NCBI GenBank assembly: GCA_019120475.1
Contig: DWVA01000175.1
Span: forward strand, 1-49,941
Reading direction: 5' to 3'
DNA: 49,941 nucleotides
From: Candidatus Blautia intestinipullorum
Lineage (GTDB): Bacteria > Bacillota > Clostridia > Lachnospirales > Lachnospiraceae
Shown here: positions 31,823 to 39,724 of the stretch, in pieces
Layout: the number at the start of each line of letters is the position of its first letter
Numbering within the stretch: position 1 is the first letter of the stretch
Program-made: the position numbers and the translations under genes
Notes under the pieces: model-generated
The model's database searches: none
What the model was told of the DNA's origin: nothing
Seen by the model: the letters and a program-made list of their open reading frames with translations, nothing else

Positions 31823-33250
31823 TTATTTCTCGTCAACGTATGCGGACGGCGCGGGAGCAACTCCACGGCCCCACTCGATGAAGTTTACGATGAAGAATAC
31901 CACAACGCTGACCGCGCAGCCGAATACAACGGGCAGGATTCCGAACTTGAATCCGCCGCCGCTTAAGAACTGCCAGAAGCAGAAACCGATGGTTCCGCCG
32001 ATCAGTGAGATGATACCGGAGTTTCTGGTGGCTTTCGGTACGATCAGTCCCAGACCATAGGCGGCGAAAGGACCGGCGCAGCGGATACCGAAGGCGAAGG
32101 TGTTCATGGTTACGATAGGAACACCGGCCATGGAAATGATCATGGCGATCACAGCGGATACAACATTGCAGGCCCTGGTATATGTAATAACCTGCTTGTC
32201 GGTGAGTTTCTTTCCGCCGTATTTCAGGTACAGATCGTTCATGAGCATGGTGGACATGCACAGAAGATTGGAATCCGCAGAGGACATTGTTGCACAGATG
32301 ATCGCGGCGGAAATAATACCTACTACAAATCCGGGTGCGTGAGCGGAAGTAACAGCCATCATGGCATTGGCGCCGCCGTCTGCCAGATCCGGCATGGTCG
32401 CCAGTGCGGCAAGGCCCAGCAGCGTGGGGAAAATAGACATTGCAGCCATAAGAACTGCGGAGAGCCATGCTGCGCTTTTTGCTGTTTTTTCATCCTTGGC
32501 AGTTTCAAAACGTGATACCATTTCGGGACCTGCCAGGAAGGTACAGAAGTAATTGAATATGTAGCCGATGATCGTTACCCAGCCGATCTTTGTAAAGCTG
32601 AGCTGTACCGGCGGGAGCGCCGCGGAAATCGCGTCCCATCCTCCGCAGCCGTTAATAACGATAGGAGTGGCAACAGCCAGTCCTACCAGAATAATGGCGA
32701 ACTGAACAAGATCCGAAATCTGATCGGCGATCATTCCGCCGAAGGTAGTGTAAATAATGACAACGGCTCCGGCAATCACCAGGGCAACGTTTGTGGGGAT
32801 TCCTGTCAGACTCGCTACAACCGTACCGGACGCGGCGATCTGGGAGGAAGTCAGACAGAAAAGTGAAAGCACGCTTAAGATCGCTGTAAGGGTGCTGGAT
32901 ACGTGACCGAAACGGCGTCCTACGACCTCCGGGATAGTCACAGCCATGGTCTGGCGGATCTTCGGCGCGAAGTACGCCAGCGGTATCATTGCGATGGAAG
33001 CCGCGAGTACGTACCAGATGGCGCTCATTCCCCATTCACCGAAAGCCTTTTGCGCAAGGCCGGTGGTGGAACCGCCGCCGATATTGTTGGCGGAAAGGGA
33101 GAAGGCTACCATGAACAGGCCCATGCGGCGGCCTGCAAGCATATAGTCGCTGCTGTCCTTGATCTGGAGCTTGCCGACGATGAAACCGACAAGAAGCATA
33201 CCTACCAGATATGCGACTACAATGATAAGAGCTTGGGTTTGTAATACCAT
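31823..33250 (-). CDS. Sodium:solute symporter family protein
   Basis: 475 residues with about 13 hydrophobic helices, LeuT-fold SSS family. Family landmarks: 'DYMLAGRRMGLFMVAFSLSANNIGGGSTTG' (in parts: DYMLAGRRMG, SLSANNIGGGS) in helix 1, 'YTTFGGMIADQISDLVQF' and 'ATMSSADSNLLCMSTMLMNDL', which carries the Na2-site serines. The substrate cannot be told; the closest general look is to the proline/pantothenate-like or uncharacterised branch. AAGGAGG lies upstream of ATG 33250. A leader with an early terminator-like hairpin and a GntR-like palindrome lies upstream, so expression is probably controlled. Confidence 0.92.
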   Translation of the reverse strand: MVLQTQALIIVVAYLVGMLLVGFIVGKLQIKDSSDYMLAGRRMGLFMVAFSLSANNIGGGSTTGLAQKAFGEWGMSAIWYVLAASIAMIPLAYFAPKIRQTMAVTIPEVVGRRFGHVSSTLTAILSVLSLFCLTSSQIAASGTVVASLTGIPTNVALVIAGAVVIIYTTFGGMIADQISDLVQFAIILVGLAVATPIVINGCGGWDAISAALPPVQLSFTKIGWVTIIGYIFNYFCTFLAGPEMVSRFETAKDEKTAKSAAWLSAVLMAAMSIFPTLLGLAALATMPDLADGGANAMMAVTSAHAPGFVVGIISAAIICATMSSADSNLLCMSTMLMNDLYLKYGGKKLTDKQVITYTRACNVVSAVIAMIISMAGVPIVTMNTFAFGIRCAGPFAAYGLGLIVPKATRNSGIISLIGGTIGFCFWQFLSGGGFKFGILPVVFGCAVSVVVFFIVNFIEWGRGVAPAPSAYVDEK

Positions 33251-33342
33251 AAACCAGTCCTCCTTGAATTATAAAAATATTTTGAAAATTATAAAAAAAT
33301 TATAACTTATTTTAGAATAAAAGTAAATTGGTTTTTAAGTTT

Positions 33343-33354
33343 TGTACCTGTACA
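33343..33354. promoter_or_regulatory. 12-bp palindrome, possible GntR-type operator
   Basis: TGTACCTGTACA is a near-perfect palindrome (TGTAC, two centre bases, GTACA) in the leader of the symporter gene. It resembles GntR-type sites but could be chance. Confidence 0.35.
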
Positions 33355-33371
33355 GATATTAATAAAAAAGA

Positions 33372-33408
33372 AAGGATGCCGGAGTAACTGGAGCACTCCG
33401 ACATCCTT
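33372..33408 (-). terminator. Early leader terminator upstream of the symporter gene
   Basis: AAGGATGCCGGAGT (33372-33385) and ACTCCGACATCCTT (33395-33408) form a 13-pair stem with one mismatch. Read on the minus strand it is followed by TTCTTTTTTATT, so it terminates transcription heading to the symporter gene. No gene lies upstream on that strand, which points to attenuation or a short RNA. Confidence 0.65.
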
Positions 33409-33419
33409 GTCTGATTCAG

Positions 33420-33448
33420 ATGTTAACACATTAAAGTGTAAAATTCAA
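33420..33448 (-). promoter_or_regulatory. Candidate promoter of the symporter transcript
   Basis: On the minus strand TTGAAT (33443-33448), 17-base spacer, TAACAT (33420-33425). The start site would be just before the terminator hairpin. The 305-base gap 33251-33555 contains this promoter, the hairpin and the palindrome, and no gene. Confidence 0.45.
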
Positions 33449-33555
33449 GAGAAATATTCAAATTATGTCTGCTTTTATCATAGATTTATGAAAAGAGGAA
33501 GGCACCGGCGGCCGGTTTCGCATCAGGCTGCCAGGAAAAGATAGGAGGCGGACAT

Positions 33556-35304
33556 ATGGAAGACCAGAAAATGGATAATCTTCTGAATCTGGCGATAGAC
33601 TCCACGGAACGTGAGAGGCTGAAGTCGGGGAATCTGAACGTAGGATATACAGAAGAAACAAGAATGTGGGATATTGTGATAAAATACAGCGGAGAGATCG
33701 GGGCGCTGCTGGGAGAATGTGTGCAGGCAGCGCCTCTTCTGGGAGGATATGCGGTGGTAACTTTATCCGAGGCGCAGTTGGAAAGCTTTGTGTCGCAGCC
33801 CCAGATCGAGTTTGCGGAGATGCCGAAACGTCTCTATTTTCAGGTGGATCAGGGAGCGGAAGCAGGCTGTATCCGTTCGGTGCAGAGAGAGATGAACGGA
33901 GAGGCGGGGCTGTCCGGAGAGGGAGTGCTGATCGGGGTTGTGGATTCCGGAGTGGATTATCGTCATCCGGATTTCCGGAGGGAGGACGGAACGAGCCGGA
34001 TCCTGAAGCTGTGGGATCAAAGCGCGCCGGAAGAGAAGGGACGTCCGCCGGAAGGTTATTTTCTGGGAGCGGAATATGACGGGGAAGAAATTAACCGCGC
34101 CCTGGAACTTCCGGAAGAGGAGGGCAGTCTTTTGGTACCCCAGAGGGATCTCAGCGGCCATGGGACTGCGGTTCTGGGTATCGCCGCAGGAAATGGGCGG
34201 GCCTCTGGAGGCGTTTACCGGGGAGTGGCCTACAAAAGTGACATGATCGTGGTAAAGCTGGGGATACCGAGGGAAAATTCTTTCCCCAGAACAACCGAAC
34301 TGATGCAGGGAGTGGATTATCTGGTAAGACAGGCACTTGCTATGGGAAAGCCGATGGCAATTAATCTGAGCTTTGGGAATAATTATGGTTCCCACAGGGG
34401 AGATTCGCTTCTGGAAACCTATCTCAGTAATGTGTCGGATGTGGGACGTACGGTAATCTGTACAGGTACGGGAAATAACGGAAGCGACAGCCTTCATACC
34501 CAGGGGCGCCTGGGACAGGGAGAGACTGTGGAGATAGAATTCAGTGTCAGCGCCTATGAATCAGTATTAAATGTACAGTTGTGGAAGGGGTATACAGATG
34601 AGATGGAAATCTATCTGGAAGCCCCGTGGGGGCAGACGGCGGGACCTTTGTCCGAACAGCTCGGCGTTCAGAGATATATACTGGGAAATACGGAAATCCT
34701 GATTTATTACGGAAAACCGGGGCCGTTCCAGGTGACTCAGGAAATCTATTTTGATTTTATCCCACGGGAAACTTATATCGGAAGCGGGATATGGAAAATC
34801 CGTCTTCGGGGAAGAAGAATCAGAGAAGGCGGATTTTACCTGTGGATGCCGGGAGGCGGAGTGCTGAATCCGGGAACAGGATTTTATGTTCCGAAATCAG
34901 AAGAGACGCTGACGATCCCTTCTACCGCTGCAAAAGTGATCACAGCAGGCGCTTACGATTCCCGCCTGAATACCTTTGCGGATTTTTCCGGACAGGGCGG
35001 AGCGGGGCTGTCCTATCCCAAACCGGATCTGGCGGCGCCGGGAGTGGATATTACGGCTCCTGTACCCGGCGGAGGATACGGAAGTTTTACCGGAACTTCT
35101 TTCGCCGCGCCCTTTGTCACCGGGGCGGCGGCGCTTCTGATGGAGTGGGGGATCGTCCGGGAAAATGATCCGTTTCTCTGGGGAGAAAAGGTAAAGGCAT
35201 ATCTGAGGCGCGGCGCCCAGCCGTTGAGAGGGTTTGAGACATATCCAAACCCGGAGATCGGCTATGGGGTGCTGTGCGTGAAAGAGAGCATACCGAAAAT
35301 GTGA
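33556..35304 (+). CDS. S8 subtilisin-like serine protease, CspA-like
   Basis: 582 residues. The catalytic triad is complete: Asp130 in VVDSGVDYRHP, His202 in SGHGTAVLGIA and Ser515 in GTSFAAPFVTG. Between His and Ser lies a beta-rich insertion of about 150 residues, as in the clostridial CspA/CspB/CspC group (cd07478), which process cortex lytic enzymes or sense germinants. There is no signal peptide; the first 90 residues look like a short pro-region. Lachnospiraceae carry several paralogues also in non-spore roles, so germination is possible but unproven. AGGAGG precedes ATG 33556. A beta-lactamase-fold gene follows after 121 bases. Confidence 0.93.
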   Translation: MEDQKMDNLLNLAIDSTERERLKSGNLNVGYTEETRMWDIVIKYSGEIGALLGECVQAAPLLGGYAVVTLSEAQLESFVSQPQIEFAEMPKRLYFQVDQGAEAGCIRSVQREMNGEAGLSGEGVLIGVVDSGVDYRHPDFRREDGTSRILKLWDQSAPEEKGRPPEGYFLGAEYDGEEINRALELPEEEGSLLVPQRDLSGHGTAVLGIAAGNGRASGGVYRGVAYKSDMIVVKLGIPRENSFPRTTELMQGVDYLVRQALAMGKPMAINLSFGNNYGSHRGDSLLETYLSNVSDVGRTVICTGTGNNGSDSLHTQGRLGQGETVEIEFSVSAYESVLNVQLWKGYTDEMEIYLEAPWGQTAGPLSEQLGVQRYILGNTEILIYYGKPGPFQVTQEIYFDFIPRETYIGSGIWKIRLRGRRIREGGFYLWMPGGGVLNPGTGFYVPKSEETLTIPSTAAKVITAGAYDSRLNTFADFSGQGGAGLSYPKPDLAAPGVDITAPVPGGGYGSFTGTSFAAPFVTGAAALLMEWGIVRENDPFLWGEKVKAYLRRGAQPLRGFETYPNPEIGYGVLCVKESIPKM

Positions 35305-35425
35305 AAAAAGAACGAACTTTCGCCCCTCTTTCTTGTAATTCCACAAAGAGAGTGCTACTCTTTTTAAGAGAATGTTACTGATTTTATAAAATTGTGTTAC
35401 AAAAGAGATCGGGGGAGAACGGCAG

Positions 35426-36439
35426 ATGATAATAAAGGACTCGGAAAACAAGGTTCACCGCTACAGCAATAAAACCAACTGGAAATCGAAACGCAGAAAT
35501 GAGATACTGAGACAGATCTTTCCAATGGCCGCTGTAGCAGCGGCTGCTGTGATCCTGGTCGCCCTGTCTTTTGTTCAAAAAAAAGAAACTGGCGAAACCA
35601 GCGCGGAACCCGCCATAGAATCAGAGACGGCTGAGGTGACAGAAGCACCGGAAGAACTGGTGGAAGAGCCTTTTGTAAATATTCTTGATAAAAACAATTA
35701 TGAGCTTTCTGTAACCTGGGACGGAGCAGTAAAAAAAGACGACTGGGAAGCGGTTCAGGCGGACCTGGAACAGGAAATCTCTGTGGTGGAGACAGCGGGG
35801 TATTCTGTGGCTTTTCTGCTGTATGATCTGGAAACAGGAGGAGGCATCAGCTATCACCCGGATGTGAAATATTACAGCGCCAGCGCTATCAAGGCTCCGT
35901 ACGTGGCATGGATGGTGCAGGCATATCCGGAAACAGCGGAAGAGTTTTATACGGAAATTGAAAACGCCATTGTCTGGTCCAGTAATGAAGATTATTTTAC
36001 CTTGATCAATAATTTCGGAAAAACAGAGTTTAATGACTGGGCAGCGGAAACGGCAGGCGAAGACGTATCGCTGTCGGAAGGCTCCTTCGGACCGATTGCC
36101 TGCAGGAATTTTACCAGGCTGTGGATAAATATTTACGACTATTTTACTTCTGGAAACGACACTGCGGAAATGATCCGCGATCTGTACAGCGGAACGGAGG
36201 AATCGGCTATTTACGAGACTCTTGGAACAAAATATACGGTATACTCGAAAGCCGGATGGTCTTTTGAGGGTGAGGACTCCTATTATACGGTGCAGAATGA
36301 CGCAGGGATCGTGATGAAGGGCTCCCATCCATATATTCTTACGATCTTAAGCGACGCATATGAGAAACTGGATCTTCTGGAATCGGTGGCAGAGGAGCTT
36401 GATATAGCTCATACAAAGCTGATAAGCCAGGAGAATTGA
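35426..36439 (+). CDS. Membrane-anchored beta-lactamase-like serine hydrolase
   Basis: 337 residues. A basic cytoplasmic N-terminus is followed by one transmembrane helix (about residues 33-51) and an acidic Glu/Thr linker (55-80). The extracellular part is of the class A beta-lactamase/penicillin-binding fold: SxxK is SAIK (Ser153, Lys156), SxN may be SSN near 191, and the KTG-like triad is KAG in 'YSKAGW' near 275. The glutamate of the omega loop is not evident, so true beta-lactam hydrolysis is doubtful; a peptidoglycan-related hydrolase is more likely. GGGGGAG precedes the start. Confidence 0.85.
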   Translation: MIIKDSENKVHRYSNKTNWKSKRRNEILRQIFPMAAVAAAAVILVALSFVQKKETGETSAEPAIESETAEVTEAPEELVEEPFVNILDKNNYELSVTWDGAVKKDDWEAVQADLEQEISVVETAGYSVAFLLYDLETGGGISYHPDVKYYSASAIKAPYVAWMVQAYPETAEEFYTEIENAIVWSSNEDYFTLINNFGKTEFNDWAAETAGEDVSLSEGSFGPIACRNFTRLWINIYDYFTSGNDTAEMIRDLYSGTEESAIYETLGTKYTVYSKAGWSFEGEDSYYTVQNDAGIVMKGSHPYILTILSDAYEKLDLLESVAEELDIAHTKLISQEN

Positions 36440-36463
36440 CAATTTTTTTTGAAAGGATCTTTC

Positions 36464-36520
36464 TGCCGGACGGCGCCGATGTCCATGACATGGCTCCATC
36501 CGGCAATTTGTCGTTTTTTG
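36464..36520 (+). terminator. Terminator after the beta-lactamase-like gene
   Basis: TGCCGGA (36464-36470) pairs with TCCGGCA (36499-36505); GG/CC, GCC/GGC and ATGTC/GACAT continue the stem inward with single mismatches to a CAT loop. TTTTTT follows at about 36514. Confidence 0.82.
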
Positions 36521-36671
36521 GCGGGAAAAAGCCTACATTTTCCGGCTTAAAAAGAAGGGACGGCTGGCTTAAAATAGAAGCACAGCAAAGATATTTTGCA
36601 TGAGTCAGCTTTCAGAGGGGAAAGAAAGCGCAGACTTAAGAAACGGAAAATTTTATTGGGAGGTTATGATT

Positions 36672-36887
36672 ATGGCATTATCACTGGACAGCAAAATAAA
36701 GGATATATTAAGATCACCGGAGGGAAAAGCGGTTATGGAGAAATATGCTCCCGGTTCCACCAGCAATCCTTCTATGAAACTGGTCGGAGCGATGACATAT
36801 AGAAAGCTTTTGTCCTATCCGGAATCCGCAGATGTTGCAAAATTTGCGGATCAGATAGATGAAGATCTGAAAAAGTGTTCGAGATAA
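36672..36887 (+). CDS. Small helical protein resembling C-terminal domains of glycoside hydrolases
   Basis: 71 residues: 'LDSKIKDILRSPEGKAVMEKYAPG' then 'MKLVGAMTYRKLLSYPE'. I recall such a 70-residue helical module, with the same D-S-x-hydrophobic start and the 'MT-R-LL' segment, at the C-terminus of GH2/GH3/GH43-type enzymes and as stand-alone genes in Lachnospiraceae; that match is from memory. No catalytic residues. GGGAGG (36658-36663) is 8 bases from ATG 36672 and only 2 from the upstream ATG 36666, so 36672 is chosen. It stands alone between two terminators. Confidence 0.75.
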   Translation: MALSLDSKIKDILRSPEGKAVMEKYAPGSTSNPSMKLVGAMTYRKLLSYPESADVAKFADQIDEDLKKCSR

Positions 36888-36901
36888 AGAAGGAAAGAGC
36901 T

Positions 36902-36954
36902 GCAGCAGACGAAGATATTTTACTGCCCCCTTGCGTCTGCTGCGGCCTTTTTTT
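36902..36954. terminator. Terminator between the small gene and the convergent PucR gene
   Basis: GCAGCAGACG (36902-36911) and CGTCTGCTGC (36934-36943) form a perfect 10-bp stem, then GGCC and TTTTTTT. The minus strand also runs into a T-rich stretch, so it may serve both genes. Confidence 0.88.
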
Positions 36955-36956
36955 GC

Positions 36957-38498
36957 CTATTTTTCCGAACCTTTCAGGATTTCCCGCAATTCCAGGGCCT
37001 TCATGATAATCTGCAGATGAAGCCTTTCGTTATAATCCTTCAGATCAATTCCAAGTTCCCGTTCAATTCTGTTGATCCTGTCTACCAGTGTGCTCCGGTG
37101 AATATACAGGACTTCCGCCGTACTGGTATAGTTCATATTTTCTTCCAGAAATACCTTTAAAGTTTCAAAATAGCTTACAGGAGAATGTTCGTCATGGCGA
37201 AACAGATTTTTCAGTCCGTTGGAATAGAACATTTCCACAGGCATGCCTCCGGTTGAATTTGTGATCATTTCCATCAGAGCGAAGCTGGAGAAGTAGAAAC
37301 GGGAAGAAGAACTCATAGTAAGCTGGCCGTTTTCCAGGGCAATCTCTGCCTGAAGGTAATGCATCCGGACGTCATACAGATTGGAAAAATCGTTGCTGAT
37401 CCCGGCATAAAGTTTCAAAGACTTCAGCATGGGATCCAGCCGCAGGTTTAACTGTTCCTGGTATTTTCCGTCTCTGTCATAGAGCGGCTTGAGATCAATG
37501 AACGCGGCTACAGACTGGTTATGAGGAAAAGCCGCGCAGCCTGGAAAATTTTTTTCAAAGAGACTGCAGATATAGCTGGCCGGAATCTGGGAATACCTTG
37601 TAATGATGTGAGCGCTGACGCAGACATAGCGGGTTTTCATCTGGACGGCCTGGAGCATGGATTTATGGATGGGACGTATCGGACGCTCTTCAATGATTTC
37701 TCTTAAAATCTGGCGGATCGTATTTCGTTCATTAGACAGGAGAGCGGGATTACGCTCCAGAGATTTCTCCAGAAGAGAGCCCAGATAAGCAGCAAGAGCC
37801 GTATCGCCGCTGTGGAAGGGCCGTCCGTCTCCGGACATGAAAAAACAGCCGGCATATTGTCCTGCTCTGTCAAAAAGATTCACAGCCAGAGAAAAGTCCC
37901 CGCCAAGGTCAAGCAGCATTGGCTCCCGGATATCTGTAGACATTTCACCGTAAGTCAGGAACTCCGCCAGGTCAGCCTCAGACAGAGAATCTCCGGTTCT
38001 GCCGGTGTTTCTGCTTCGGTCGGAACCATTTCTGTATCCGGCAGCCAGGATATGGAAGCTGGAGTCCAGAACACAAACGGAACGTTCCATATACACAGCG
38101 CTCAGTTCGGCGATTTTCTGGATGTCCGCGTCCTGCTGGAAGATTTCGAAAAGAGCGTCGTTCCATTGATCATAGTGATCAAAAATTTTCTGTATGCTTT
38201 GGTAGACAGAGAAAAAGTCTTTTCTTCCCTGAATGATGATCAGAGTGATCCTGTCGGTATAATATTTCATTCGGACAGGCTCTCCGATGCAGACCAGAAC
38301 GGCGCCTTTTTCAAGATATGGTCTGGATGGAAGATGTTCCGCTGTGGCAAGATACAGGTGCCCTTCCAGAAAACGGGTATCGTCGTCCATGTGAAATTCA
38401 GGCCGTCTCAGGGACAGGGAGTTTTCCCTTTCACCGTATATTTTTACAGAATAATCCTCTTTCAGTTTTTCATAAATGATATCCGCGTTTAATTTCAT
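36957..38498 (-). CDS. PucR-family transcriptional regulator
   Basis: 513 residues. A central GGDEF/GAF-like sensory part is followed by the PucR C-terminal helix-turn-helix domain near residues 445-505 ('YTSTAEVLYIHRSTLVDRIN', 'ELGIDLKDYNERLHLQIIM'). PucR/CdaR proteins are activators of catabolic genes (purines, sugar acids, amino acids). ATG 38498 follows AAAGGAGA; the frame extends to 38522 without a better start. It is divergent from the SDR-unknown-GcvT genes, 249 bases away, which makes it their likely regulator. Its ligand is unknown. Confidence 0.9.
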   Translation of the reverse strand: MKLNADIIYEKLKEDYSVKIYGERENSLSLRRPEFHMDDDTRFLEGHLYLATAEHLPSRPYLEKGAVLVCIGEPVRMKYYTDRITLIIIQGRKDFFSVYQSIQKIFDHYDQWNDALFEIFQQDADIQKIAELSAVYMERSVCVLDSSFHILAAGYRNGSDRSRNTGRTGDSLSEADLAEFLTYGEMSTDIREPMLLDLGGDFSLAVNLFDRAGQYAGCFFMSGDGRPFHSGDTALAAYLGSLLEKSLERNPALLSNERNTIRQILREIIEERPIRPIHKSMLQAVQMKTRYVCVSAHIITRYSQIPASYICSLFEKNFPGCAAFPHNQSVAAFIDLKPLYDRDGKYQEQLNLRLDPMLKSLKLYAGISNDFSNLYDVRMHYLQAEIALENGQLTMSSSSRFYFSSFALMEMITNSTGGMPVEMFYSNGLKNLFRHDEHSPVSYFETLKVFLEENMNYTSTAEVLYIHRSTLVDRINRIERELGIDLKDYNERLHLQIIMKALELREILKGSEK

Positions 38499-38557
38499 AA
38501 AGGAACCGTCTCCTTTCAGCAAGCGTTTCCATAACCGGTAATTTAATGGCTGCTTTT

Positions 38558-38586
38558 ATTATAATTCTGATTTTAATTGATTTCAA
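38558..38586 (-). promoter_or_regulatory. Sigma-A promoter of the PucR-type gene
   Basis: On the minus strand TTGAAA (38581-38586), 17-base spacer, TATAAT (38558-38563). On the plus strand a TATAAT at 38670-38675 has only a poor -35 (TTTCTC), which would fit an activator-dependent promoter for the SDR gene. Confidence 0.82.
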
Positions 38587-38747
38587 TGGATAATACCGGC
38601 CGTTATTCTGTAGGGAAAAAGTTTTGAAAAACCTCTGTTCTGCTTATTTCTCAAAAAAAATACTTTTTCTATAATAAAGACATCGGATCCCCTCTGAATA
38701 CTGCTTTAAAAACAAAAAAATCTGATTGACGGAAAGGGGTTTTTATT

Positions 38748-39662
38748 ATGGGTTATGACGCAAACGAGGCTATGCGGCAGATGATGGCAGGATATATCAA
38801 ACAGGCGCGGCCTCTTCAGGAAATGCTTTTTGTAGAGGGAAAGACGGCCATCGTCACCGGAGGAACATCGGGACTGGGATTTAATATTGCCCTTCGGCTG
38901 CTTCAGGGCGGCGCCAATGTGGTAGTTGCTTCCGGTTCCGAAAAGAAAGGAGAAACCGCCGTCTCTCTGTTTCGGATGGAAGGATACGGAGAAGACCGGG
39001 TGAAGTATTGTAAAACTGACGTTTCGCAGGAAGAGGATGTGATCCGTCTGGTGGAATTTACAGACAAGTCCTTTGGATCTGTGGATATTCTGGTAAATTC
39101 GGTAGGTATTTGGAACTATGCGCATATTTATCATATGGCGAAGGAGGATTTTGACCATATTATGGAGGTAAATGTAACCGGACTGTTCCTGTGCATCAAG
39201 CATGTTTCCAGATATATGATCGATCATAAGATCGCCGGAAAGATCACGGCGGTTTCCTCAAACTGCCCGTGGATGCCTTATCCGGTATTCGGCGGATATC
39301 CTCACTATGCGGCGTCTAAAGGAGCGGTAAACGCTTTGATCGTAGAAGCCGCGAAAGAATTAAAGAGGTACAATATTATGGTAAACGCCGTGGCTCCGGG
39401 CGGGATGGCTACCCCGGGCGCATCCAGTAATCTGACGGCGAAAAATCTGACGGAAGAACAGTCGGATGAATTTTATGACGAATTGATGGTATGGTCTATT
39501 GACAGTACGCAGACAGTAGATTCGGTTGCGATCGTAGCTTATATGCTGTCCACGGCAGTGTCAGATGGAATCACAGGAGAAGTGGTGGTGGCCGATGCGG
39601 GAGCATCTCACAACATTGTACATCACCAGGTTGCGATCGAAGCTTATCCTCCGGAAGAATAA
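38748..39662 (+). CDS. Short-chain dehydrogenase/reductase (SDR)
   Basis: 304 residues, classical SDR. The cofactor motif is TGGTSGLG near residue 38, the usual NNAG is NSVG near 120, the catalytic Ser lies in 'AVSSNCPW' near 168, and Tyr187/Lys191 form YAASK. The N-terminus has about 25 extra residues before the Rossmann fold, and the 'APGGMATPG' segment is typical of gluconate 5-dehydrogenase or 3-oxoacyl-like members. It oxidises or reduces an alcohol/ketone with NAD(P). It heads a three-gene run opposite the PucR-type regulator; AAAGGGG precedes the start. Confidence 0.92.
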   Translation: MGYDANEAMRQMMAGYIKQARPLQEMLFVEGKTAIVTGGTSGLGFNIALRLLQGGANVVVASGSEKKGETAVSLFRMEGYGEDRVKYCKTDVSQEEDVIRLVEFTDKSFGSVDILVNSVGIWNYAHIYHMAKEDFDHIMEVNVTGLFLCIKHVSRYMIDHKIAGKITAVSSNCPWMPYPVFGGYPHYAASKGAVNALIVEAAKELKRYNIMVNAVAPGGMATPGASSNLTAKNLTEEQSDEFYDELMVWSIDSTQTVDSVAIVAYMLSTAVSDGITGEVVVADAGASHNIVHHQVAIEAYPPEE

Positions 39663-39724
39663 CAGGAAGACGTGCAGCCGGAGGACTGTGTTCCGTATAG
39701 ATAAAGCGAAAGGAATGAAGGAAA

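Noticed and set aside
33556..36439. A toxin-immunity or phage-defence pair formed by the subtilase and the beta-lactamase-like gene
   Set aside because: The subtilase is complete and CspA-like, the second protein is membrane-anchored and hydrolase-like, and no defence-type domain or mobile context is present.
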